The notes beneath the pieces were generated by a model. The model did no database searches. It was not told where the DNA came from and saw only the letters and a list, made by a program, of their open reading frames with translations. A DNA stretch of 64,000 nucleotides from Nitrospira sp. (GTDB taxonomy: Bacteria; Nitrospirota; Nitrospiria; Nitrospirales; Nitrospiraceae): NCBI GenBank assembly GCA_024998685.1, contig JACOEH010000011.1:1-64000 (forward strand), read 5' to 3'. The position numbers were made by a program, and so were the translations under genes. This document shows, piece after piece, positions 16,310-27,200 of the stretch. How positions within the stretch are numbered: the stretch's first letter is position 1; each line of letters opens with the position of its first letter.

Positions 16310-17155
16310 CTACGCCGAACTGCGTGATCGCATCGATCCAACACCGGAGTCGAGTCGCAATCCGCTGAAGTAGAATGCCGAAATCGCCGCTGTCGCGGCG
16401 ACATTCAACGACTCCACCCCCTCGGCTAATGGAATAGAGAATCTGACGCTGGATGCTTTCACGACATCCGGAGCCAATCCCGCTCCTTCGTTTCCGACAG
16501 CAATCATAAGACGGCTGGGTATTGTCCGAATATTTCTGATGGGAACCATATCAGCCGAAGCCAGGACCGTCGAATAGATTTCACATCCATACGAGGAGAA
16601 TGCGCGAAAGTCCCGAGTATGAAAGACCGGAAAGCTCAGGATGGTGCCGGCTGTGACACGAACCACCTTGGGGCTGAAAGGATCGGCGGAACCGGCGCTT
16701 AACCACACTCCGGACAGGTTCAAAGCCGCGGCGGTCCGAATGATCGCGCCGACATTTGCCGGATCTTGCAACCGATCCCCATAGATGCCCAACACGCTCG
16801 TTCGCCCGAATACCTGCACCTCGTCCCACGCAGGTTGCCGGACGACGGCCAGAATCCCTTGGGGCATCTCCACATCGGTCAACTTTTCAAAACCAGCGTC
16901 TGAGCAAACGAACTGGCGCGCAGGCACTGCCGTGCGCGCCCTTCGGTCTGCCTCGGCTTCGGCACAGAGAAAACGCGGCGAGACGATCAGACTGAGGATA
17001 GACCGTGGGTACCGATAAATCAGATCAAGACAGGACTTGCCCCCTTCAAGAACAAAGGCTTTTTCTCTGGATCTGGTTCTCTTATCGCGAAGCAGTTGCC
17101 GGATCAGCGAAGCCTGCGTACGAGTGAGAGCCGGTAGATGCTGCTCTGCACCCAC
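16310..17155 (-). CDS. SpoU/TrmH family RNA 2'-O-methyltransferase
   Basis: It encodes 281 residues. The N-terminal substrate-binding domain (KRTRSREKAFVLEGGKSCLD) is followed by the trefoil-knot SPOUT domain with its three motifs: QDPANVGAIIRTAAALNLSG (motif 1), IAVGNEGAGL (motif 2) and IPLAEGVESLNVAATAAISA (motif 3). It probably 2'-O-methylates a ribose in rRNA or tRNA with S-adenosylmethionine; the target cannot be read from the sequence. It is in line with the efflux operon but 34 bases apart, so co-transcription is possible. Confidence 0.9.
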   Translation of the reverse strand: MGAEQHLPALTRTQASLIRQLLRDKRTRSREKAFVLEGGKSCLDLIYRYPRSILSLIVSPRFLCAEAEADRRARTAVPARQFVCSDAGFEKLTDVEMPQGILAVVRQPAWDEVQVFGRTSVLGIYGDRLQDPANVGAIIRTAAALNLSGVWLSAGSADPFSPKVVRVTAGTILSFPVFHTRDFRAFSSYGCEIYSTVLASADMVPIRNIRTIPSRLMIAVGNEGAGLAPDVVKASSVRFSIPLAEGVESLNVAATAAISAFYFSGLRLDSGVGSMRSRSSA

Positions 17156-17220
17156 TATACCTCTAAACCCTCCATCATCGCACTGAAGAACATACTACTC
17201 ACCATAGTCACGGCAGTCGA

Positions 17221-17562
17221 TCACCGGCGCCTTCGTTCGGAGGCTGCTTCTGCAGCACGGATACGCTGCGCCCTCGCCTTAGCTCGCTTCAGTGCAGTCA
17301 GCTTTCCTCGAGTCCGAGTTTGCTCAAACTGTAGCTGTTCCAGTTGAGACTTCAAGTGGGCCTTTTCTTGCTTATGCAGATCGGCGCATTCTGCCTTAGA
17401 AAGCTGTGTCCAGGCTCCGCTGCTCCTGGCACGCTTGATTCGATCCTCCAAAGATTCTCGAAGCTGCCTGCTTCTCATCGTCATGAGAGATTTGAGGGCC
17501 TCCTGACGGCGCTGGACCTCTTCTTCTTCAGCCATGATGCCACGAATATCGGTTCCCAACAT
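17221..17562 (-). CDS. Coiled-coil protein, unknown function
   Basis: It encodes 113 residues, with a strong RBS (gaaggaggtggggattt) before the ATG. The sequence is almost wholly charged and helical (AEEEEVQRRQEALKSLMTMR, then KSQLEQLQFEQTRTRGKLTA and KRAKARAQRIRAAEAASERRRR without the first residues), with heptad-like Leu spacing and an Arg-rich tail. There is no signal peptide and no known domain. It could be a cytosolic scaffold or nucleic-acid-binding protein; this is inference from composition only. Confidence 0.7.
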   Translation of the reverse strand: MLGTDIRGIMAEEEEVQRRQEALKSLMTMRSRQLRESLEDRIKRARSSGAWTQLSKAECADLHKQEKAHLKSQLEQLQFEQTRTRGKLTALKRAKARAQRIRAAEAASERRRR

Positions 17563-17715
17563 AAATCCCCACCTCCTTCATCGAGATGAAACTCGCTCCG
17601 GTATTATACCGATTTCATGCCTGATCTTTAAAGAGCCAGTAAGCATTTGATTTTCATAATAAAAATAGATTTTTCACGAATGAGTTTATTGAAGCTTACT
17701 TCTTCATTGTGTATC

Positions 17716-18186
17716 ATGGCCTGCATGTCGATAGGGCTATTCATCCAGGGCTGGAGGCTCTACAAAAACCAATCCATTGAGTCGTTATCGGACGCGACCA
17801 GCATTTCCACTGCGCTCCTAGAACAGATCGAGGCGGATCAGACGGATCCCACGACCGCTATGATTGAAGCGCTTGCATCCGCGCTTGGCGTACCTCCCTC
17901 TTGGCTGTTCGACAATCCCCGATCCTTCGAATATCTCCTCGCAGACTCAACGGAGGGTGAGGAACCAAACAGATCTCAGCTTGATCCGGTGACGGATCGA
18001 ATCTTGGCCGGATCTCACGCCGATCGATCACTCTATGTCCTTTTAACGACGCTTATGCAAGCCGGTGATCCAAAACTCTTGCGGGCCGCTGAAATGAGTC
18101 TGCGCAGTTTGGTCAAGCAATCCCAACAGGCGACCGTGCCTTGGCAACAACGCCCCTCGGGACATTTTGAACCACCGAGCGATTAA
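17716..18186 (+). CDS. Helix-turn-helix (XRE-like) protein
   Basis: It encodes 156 residues from ATG 17716. The start is uncertain: the frame is open to a TTG at 17647, and no candidate has a good RBS. Residues 4-70 resemble a Cro/C1 fold: IQGWRLYKNQSIESLSDATS, ALLEQIEADQTDPTTAMIEA, LASALGVPPSWLFDNP. The remainder (DRSLYVLLTTLMQAGDPKLL) is helical. It is divergent from typical XRE proteins in the recognition helix, so DNA binding is only likely. It faces the giant RTX gene tail-to-tail. Confidence 0.6.
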   Translation: MACMSIGLFIQGWRLYKNQSIESLSDATSISTALLEQIEADQTDPTTAMIEALASALGVPPSWLFDNPRSFEYLLADSTEGEEPNRSQLDPVTDRILAGSHADRSLYVLLTTLMQAGDPKLLRAAEMSLRSLVKQSQQATVPWQQRPSGHFEPPSD

Positions 18187-18220
18187 AAATCAGCCGTCTG
18201 AATTCGGAACCAACTCATCA

Positions 18221-21200
18221 TCATTGCCAGCCAGCGGCTAACACGGTCTGCACATCTTGCGGCCGTTGATCGATCGCTTGATCCCAGGTGAGGCCGGTCT
18301 GCTGCGTAAAAGCTGCCATCGCTTGGATCAACCGATCGACTTGCGTGTTGAGCAGCGTTTGCCCATTACCGGCCTCGATTATTTCCGTCCGATTCAACGA
18401 GCTGGTATACCAGTTCTGAATCGTGACCGAATCGGTCGAGCCGTGGACGGCCAATCGCAGGTCATTCGCTTGGCGACTGATCACGAGATCTAGGGGATCG
18501 ATCCCCGCGTCGTAGAGCAGCTTGTCAGCCGTGCCGCTATTGTCTCGTACGACATCTTGTCCGTCGCCCCGATCGAAAAGATAGGTATCGTTTCCACTGC
18601 CGCCGGTGAGCGTGTCGTTGCCCCTACTACCGCGAAGCCTATCGTTGCCGCCTGCCCCACTCAAAACATTGTTGGCGCTGTTGCCGGTGAGCGTATTATC
18701 GAGCCCATTGCCTGTTCCATTGACGGCACCGGCTCCGGTCAATGTGAGATTTTCCACATTGGCACCGAGGGTATAGGACATGCTGGTCTGAATCGTATCC
18801 GTTCCCTCGCCAGCGGTCTCCATCACGCTGTCGCCTGAGCCAATGATGTATGCATCGTTGCCGGCTCCTCCGGCTAAGGTATTGCCCGCAAAATTGAGCG
18901 ACCCGTTGAGCACATTGTCCAGGCCGTTGCCTATTCCACTGATCCTGTTGAAACCGACCAGAGTGAGATTTTCCACGTTGGCTGCGAGAGTGTGGGTGAG
19001 GCTGCTGACAACCGTGTCTGTGCCGTTGTTCGCCGTTTCGACGACTGTATCGCCGACACCGATCACATAGGTGTCGTTGCCCGCCAGCCCCATCAGCACA
19101 TTGGCCGCGCTATTGCCCGTGAGCGTATTGTTGAGATCGTTTCCGGTTCCGTCGATCGCCGCCGAGCCCGTCAAGACCAGGTGTTCCACATTCACACCGA
19201 GACCGTAGGTTACGGAGCTGAAGATCGTGTCGGAGCCTTCGTGTGCCGCTTCGATCACGACATCGCCGGTCTGATCCACCACATACACGTCATTCCCCAT
19301 ACCACCGGCCATCGTATCGGCTCCTGTCTTGCCGTCCAACAGGTTCGCGCCGCTGTTACCGATCAAGTGATTGCTTGAGGCATTGCCGATACCCGTGCTT
19401 GGCCCCGTCCCTGTCAGAGTCAGGTTCTCGACATTTACACCCAACGTGTAGGTGAGGAGCGAGGTCTGAACCGTATCTGCACCCTCGTCGACCAATTCGG
19501 TCACGACATCGCCGGCGACATCGACGACGTAGGTATCGTTGCCGATCCCTCCCCACATCGTATCCGTTCCGGATCCGCCATCGAGCAGATCGTGGCCTTG
19601 TCCACCATTTAACTGATCGCTCCCTGCCAGTCCGCATAACGTATCGTCACCTCGGCCGCCGGTCAGTTCATCGTTTTCCAGCGTACCCACGAGTGTTTGA
19701 GGCAGGGGCCCGGAGATGGAGAGCGTGAAGAAATCGGTCGCGCTGAGATGGCCCTGGTCTGTGGCGGTGACGGCGAGCTGCAGCGCCCCACCCTCGCCGG
19801 CACCCGGCATACCGCTGAACGTGCGGGCGACCGGATCGAAACTCAACCATGCCGGTAGCGAGCTACCAGTGGCCAACATCGCTTCATAGGATAACTCATC
19901 GCCGTAGGTCCGGTCTGGATCGGTGAAGGTGGTACTGGGAATCGTAAAAAAGAACGGCGAGTCTTCGGCGGCGGTCTGATCTGCCAACGGTATGTCCACC
20001 GTCGGTGCATGGTTCGGAGGATAGAGGTCAATCAGGTTCACGACATTCCCATCGGCAAACTCCAGTGCCGATACCACCAGAGACCCATTCGTGCCACGCG
20101 GATCGAAATCGGCGAGCACGAGTCGATCGGTTCCACTGGTCCCAACTTGAATGGTCAGGCTTCGCGCAGCTTCGTCCCGCATGAAGTTCAAGTCACTTTG
20201 ACTGATGCCGGGCCCGAATCGAATCCGATTCCCTGCGCCGAGCCGCGAGGTATCGCCGATCGTGTCGCTTCCATCTCCGATGTTGAAAATGTAGGTGTCG
20301 TCGCCCGGACCGCCTGTAAGCGTATCATTCCCGGTTCCTCCGGCGATGATGTCGCGGCCGGCACCGGCCTCCACGATGTCGTCGCCGGCGAGCGCGTTGA
20401 TCACATCGTCCTCGGCTCCTGTCCTGATTGTGTCATTCCCTTCGGAACCAGTCGGTCCGAAGAAACCGGCGAGACTGGTCGTGCTGCCGTCCGCGAAGGC
20501 CAGAATATCGACCACCGGTGAACCGTTCACCCCAGCGAGATCGAAATTGTTCAGCATCAGTCGATCAGTCCCGCTCGTGCCGACTTGAATGGTGAGCGTC
20601 CGAGCGATTTCATCATGCGTCACCGTGAGATCGTTCCGGCTGATGCTCTCGCCGAACTGAATCCGATTTCCCTCACCTGCTGCCGCTATATCCTCGATCG
20701 TATCGATGCCGTCGCCGATATTGAAGAGATAGGTATCCTGACCAGTGCCGCCGCGAAGGATGTCGTTGCCACGCCGGCCGGCAAGAGTATCATCACCCGC
20801 GAGGCCGGATAGGGCATTGGCATCTGCCGAGCCGATCAGGACATTATCCAGTTCATTGCCTGTTCCATTGAGCGGTGGCGGAAGGATGAGGTTCTCCTCA
20901 TCGCCGAAGCTCGCCGGCGATGAGATGAGTTCCAAATTTTCGAGATGCTCCCCCAGCACATAAGAAACCGTGCTCTTCACTGTATCGATTCCTTCATTCC
21001 CGAACTCCACCACCGCTTGCTCTTGATCGTGGACGAAGTAGGTGTCGTTGCCGACCCCTCCGATCAAAAGATCGTCGGCTAAGCGCGGCACGTTGCTTCG
21101 GAACTCTGCCCCTCCACCTAGAAACAGCCATTCACTATCTGCGCCATCCACCGGCAAGACGATATTCCCTCCATCGACCATCAGCACATCGTCACCCGCT

Positions 21201-24200
21201 CCGCCGATAAGAATATCGCTCCCCGTTTCGAACACGACAAATTCCTCGACAGACCTGAAGAACCCTCCCACCAACACATCGTCTCCGGCACCGCCATCAA
21301 GAATATTGTCACCGCTATTCCCAATGATGAAATTGCCCAGTCCATTACCGGTCCCGCGCTCTGGGTTTCGCAGTGCTGAACTGCGACTCTCTGCAAGAAT
21401 GAGATTCTCCACATCAGAATCCAACACATAATCGAAGAGACTCTGGACGGTGTCGATCCCTTCACCCGGAGCCTCGACTACCGCATAATTCCCAGGGATG
21501 CCCGAACTTCCCAAGAGATAGGCATCATTCCCGTCCAGCCCGGCGAGGGTGGCGGACAAAGAAGCTCTGAGCACATCATCGAATGAAGTGGCCGTGGGAA
21601 TACCGACGTTCGAAGCTGACCAAGCCAAGTTCCACTGAGTGCCGTCGGCGAATCGGACGAGTGCTTGCGTGGTTTCCGGCCCCACGGTAAACCAATCAGT
21701 GGAGAGCTGTATGATCAGCTTTTCTCCACTGTCCAAAATGACAAGATCGGCGATGGAATCAGAACGCCATGTCAGTACGACATCGGAAGACTCGACGTCC
21801 GCAGCCATTTGAATGATATCGATGTCATTCCTATTGTTGTCGAACGTCACGTGATCAACGCCGGATCCCCGACCGAAGAGAATCCGATCGACACCTGTCC
21901 CGAGAATCAGCGTATCGTCCCCTGCCCCTCCGTCGAAAAGATTCGCTCCCCGGAAATCAATGAGCGTATCGTCGCCCACTCCGCCCACAAGCATGTCGTC
22001 GCCGATGACTTGCGGCCCGGACGGCGGTTGGAATGTGAGATCTCCGTACAGAACGTCCTTGCCGCCGCCTCCCATTAATACGTCGTTGCCTGCTGATCCG
22101 ATCAACAGATCATGACCGACGCCTCCTGAAAGAATTTCGCTCCCTGATGATCCTATAATGGTGTTACCGATCAACGCCCGTGCGCTCAACTCAGCACTGT
22201 TCCACACGGTGCCGTCGGCAAATCGCGCCTGCTTCCGGCCGTATTCGGGCGAATCAAAAAACGATAGGAGAGTCAGCTCATCCGTGGTTCCGCTGATGGC
22301 CAGCTCGAGATTGAATCCGTTGCGGTAGACCTCCACCTCGTCCGCCGTCACGGTCGCATCGAACTGGATCGTATCGATCTCATCGAGCGCCTCTGAATCA
22401 AACACCGTATCGCGGCCAGAGCCCCGACCGAAGAGATAGGTATCGGACCCACCGAGCCCAAGCAGTGCGTCATTCCCAGACCCTCCGTCGAGCACGTTGG
22501 ACGCGTCGTTGCCTCTGACATCGTTATTCAGTCCGTTACCGGTTCCATTGATGGAAGCCGTTCCACTGAGCGTGAGATTCTCGACGTTTGCGCTCAGGCC
22601 GTAACTCACAGGGCTCTGCACCGTATCTACACCTCCATTTGTCTCCTCAATGACCATGTCGCCGACATTATCCACGACATAGGTGTCATTGCCCGCGCCG
22701 CCGATCAGCCTGTCGGCGCCGAGCCCGCCGTCCAACACATTGTTCGCTCGGCCGCCGATCAGGGTGTTCGCTAAATTGTTCCCGTACCCTGCCACGGACT
22801 GCTCGGAGGAACCGTACGGGATGAGTGAGAAACTCGCGAAGTCAGGTACCCGTGGATCAAGGAGCGTTAACTGTTCGATGTTCGCCGGCAGGCGATAGTC
22901 GTGGCCGGCGATCACCGTGTCGATGCCGCCGGCGGCGGTTTCAACGAGGATATCGTCATCGCCGTTCGATCCGATGACATACGTATCGTTGCCGGCACCG
23001 CCGGCCAGTACGCTGATCGACCCGTCCGCTTTCAACAGATTGTCCAGGCCGTTTCCGATTCCGGTAAGAGAAGCACTACCAGTCAGCGTCAGATTCTCCA
23101 CATTGGCTCCAAGCGTTGCGCTGATGCCGGTCTGCACCGTATCCGTTCCCTCTCCGGTCAATTCGACTACCGTATCGTCCGCGCCGACCACATAGGTATC
23201 GTTTCCCAATCCACCTATTAGGACGTTGACGCCGCTATTGCCGATCAGCACATTGTCCAACGCATTACCGATGCCATTAATCGCCGCACTCCCCGTGAGT
23301 GTAAGATTCTCGACGTCGGTCTCCAGGGTACGAGTCACACGACTCCATACCGTATCGATTCCCTCATCCGTCAGTTCCGTAATCGCATCCCGTAAATCAT
23401 CCACGATATATTCATCATCGCCAAACCCACCCGCCAATTGATCGACTCCAGGACCTCCGTCGAGTAGATCGTTGCCGGCTAACCCGGTCAGTTGATCATC
23501 GCCGGCGAAACCGACCAAACGATCGTCACCGCTTGTACCAATGAGGGAATCCGAACCCTCCGTCCCGGTTATGACCGGCTTCGTGAGATTCTCAATGAAG
23601 GCCTGATCCCAAACCGTTCCGTCGGCAAATTGCACCAGTTCAATCTGAAGCGGAGGGGCGAGAAAGTAGAGGGAGACGGTCAGCCGATCAGCGCCACCGC
23701 TGAGGCTCAGGACAAGGTCATTGTTGTTCCGCGTAACAACGACATCGGAGGGAGCCACTCCTGGTGCCATGTGAATGGCATCCAGGCTGCCCTGAAATTC
23801 CACTATTGTGTCTTGGCCGGCCCCTGGGCCGAAGAGATACGTGTCGTTGCCCTGCCCGCCGATCAACCGGTCCGTACCCATCCCGCCATCGAGGGTGTCG
23901 TCGCCCAATCCACTCCGAAGCACGTCGTCTCCACCACCGGCAACAATCCGATCCGCCACATCCGTGCCGGTGAGGTGGTCATCGTTGCCTGTTCCCGTTA
24001 AATCGAATCCTCTGGCGAGCAGTTGTTCGTACGTCACAGCACTTCCATCACCAAACCGGAAAGACTCCACTGTATGCGGGCCAAACACATTATCGCGATC
24101 GAAGGTATCAAGCTGAATCGCATCGCCGTTCGTGCCGATACGAATCAGCAGATCACTCTGATTGGAATCGGATTGATCAGGAGCAAGATCGAGACGAAGA

Positions 24201-27200
24201 TCAGTCGAGGTAATGCCGGCGCCGAATACGATCTCATTACCCGTGTCGACCGACGCAGTATCCATAATCGCGTCGATTCCTTCGCCGACATTGAAGAAAT
24301 AGGAATCGTTCCCCTCACCACCCTCCAGGCGATCATTACCAAGCCCGCCCTGCAATCGATCTGCGAGGTTCGTTCCGGTGAGAATGTCGTCGAACGCCGT
24401 TCCTTCGATCGTCAATCCACGCGCAACGAGCTCCGCGTACGTGAGGGAAGTCCCATCCTCAAATTGAAACTGCTCGATGGTCTGTGAGCCAAACACATCG
24501 AAGGCAGAGCCGGACTGAATCCCATCTGAACCGGATCCTACTTTAATCACGATCTGTCCAACCTGTGAGGAGAGCGAAATCGAATCGGATGTGATGCCGC
24601 TCCCGAAGGCGACCGTATCAGTATCGGCGCTGGAACCGGAATCAAACAGGGAATCAAGCCCATCTCCTATATTGAACCGGTAGATATCGTTCCCATCCCC
24701 ACCGAGCAATTGATCGTCACCGGCTCCGCCGACCAACACGTCATCACCATCCTCGCCTTCGAGCGAATCATTTCCAACATCGCCGATCAGCACATCGTTG
24801 CCGTCGCCACCACGCAGGACGTCATCGCCGCTTTCGCCGAACAGCTCGTCACTTCCACCATCACCAAAGAGGACATCGCGTCCCTTACCGCCACGGAGCA
24901 CATTGTCGATATCCCCGCCGGTCAAGATGTCATCCCCATCGAGACCGGAGACGGTTCGATACATCTCTTGCCCATTCAACGTATCGTCGTTCGCCGTCCC
25001 CACAAGCTCGAATCCACGCGCGATCAATTGGTCATATGTCAACGATGTCCCATCGGCGAACTGGAACTGCTCAATGCCGCTTGGAGCAGAAAGATCGGCC
25101 GGATTGAAGCCTTCGATGTGAACGGCATCACCAGAGGAACCTATACGCACCACAAGAGAACCAATAATGACCGGCGACTCTTCTTCTGATCCTCCTGAGA
25201 TAACAATTTGCTTGATGCCGAGGCTCAGATCCCTCGATGAGATCCCTGTTCCGAAAACCAACCTATTCCCCTCACCGAGCGCATCGTGAATGATGTCGGT
25301 CCCCCCTCCGGACGCAAAGACATACGTATCCTGTCCCGCTCCACCGAACAACACGTCATCGCCGGTGCCTCCGAGCAAGATGTCATTTCCGGCTCCGGCA
25401 TTGACGGAATCGTTGCCGGCTCCTCCAAAAATTCGTTCCCCCTGCGTCGTGCCGTTCAGCTGATCGTCGCCCAACCCACCCGACAGGGCTAGGCCGCCTG
25501 CGGCCAGCTGACTGTAGGTGAGGACGGTCCCGTCGGCAAAGTGAAAGGAGTCGATCGGATGGAGTCCAGTGAGGTCATTCGTCCCGAAGTCCTCGATCTG
25601 AACCGCAGTATCCCCGTTCCCGGTGCGAAGCACGAGGGCGTCGTTCGGTCCCATTGCGGCGATAATGGTCGAAGGGCTGATTCCGGAACCAAACACCAGC
25701 CGATTCCCTTCTCCAACAGCTTCATGAATGACATCGAATCCATCGCCGAGGCCAAAAACATACGTATCCCTCCCCCCACCGCCTACCAACACATCGTTGC
25801 CGGCTCCACCGGTCAGGAGGTCGTCTCCACCGTTGCCTCCGATCTGCCCATCCGCATCCCCGACAAGAATATCGTCCCCGCCACCGCCGTCGATCAGATC
25901 ATCGCCCGCGTCTCCACGCAACGCATCGTCACCTTCGCTACCGAACAGTTCATCGTTGCCTTCTTGTCCAAAGATTCGGTCATCGCCCGCATCACCCACG
26001 AGCAAATCGTTTCCTCCGTTTCCTTGAAGCTCATCGTTTCCATCACGGCCGAATAATGTATCGTCGTCCGCGCCACCTATCAGAAGATCGTTATCAGCAC
26101 CTCCGTCGAGTTCGTCCAGACCGTCACCTCCGATGAGGAGATCATCGCCCGCATCGCCGAACATCACGTCATTGCCGGCTTCTCCGTTGAATTGATCGGC
26201 TCCCGCTCCGGCACTGATGTCATCGTCACCCTCGCCGCCAAATCCTATGTCATCCCCTTCCCCGCCAAGCAGCGTATCATCGCCGGCGCCGGCCAGCAGA
26301 ATGTCCTCACCGTCATCACCAACCAACGTATCGTCTCCACCCAGTGCAGTAAGGAAATCGTTGCCGGCTCCCCCTTCGAGCCAATCGTCGCCTTCCTGCG
26401 ATGGGTCTACGCCGGTGTCGTCACCAAACAACCGGTCATCTCCTGCCCCTCCCAGCAGTACATCGTGCCCGGCATTCCCTTGAAGCTCGTCATTGCCATC
26501 GCCACCGACGAGATAATCATTCCCAGGAGCCATCGGCACCGGCAAATCAAGCCCTTGTTGAGTGTCCCCAACCAACAGGTCGTCGCCCAATCCTCCATCC
26601 AGGATGTCGTCGCCTCCATCGCCGCTCAGCCTATCGTTTCCTTCACCACCTTCAAGGATGTCGTCACCGGGATGGAGAACTCCCGTTAGCTGAACAGATG
26701 TCGCGCTGCCATCCGGATTTTGGACAAGATAGCCCTCCGTATACGCATCGCCCCAGAGTGTATCGTCACCAAGGCCACCGAATAGTCGATCTGATCCTCC
26801 ACCACCGCCCACACGATCATCGCCGGGTCCTCCGTCAAGATAATCGGTGCCGTCAAGAGTGGTTCGATAATCACTGCCAATTCCTGTCCAAGGCTCATCG
26901 GCCAAATGATCGATGAGATCGCCCACCAAAATATCGTTACCGTCTCCGCCAAAGAGCATGTCATGGCCGCGCCCACCGGAGAGATAATCATTGCCTCCAT
27001 TCCCATACAATGTGTCGTCGCCGAAGGCATTGGGAAACGCCACGCCGCTATCCGACCCAGCGCCCCCGATGAGTGTTTGATGAAAAAGTCCACCCACCCC
27101 CATAGCCACCCCTGCAGTCGGATCAGTGATCCAGGAATAATCCTCCCTATGTTCTTCGTATCGATCGTCCGTATTGCCTACGAGCGCGGTGACACTGATG

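Noticed and set aside
18557..26076. Periodic repeats that could be taken for CRISPR or tandem satellite
   Set aside because: They are the DNA of RTX nonapeptide repeats in an unbroken reading frame; spacing is 27 bases with variable sequence and no spacers.
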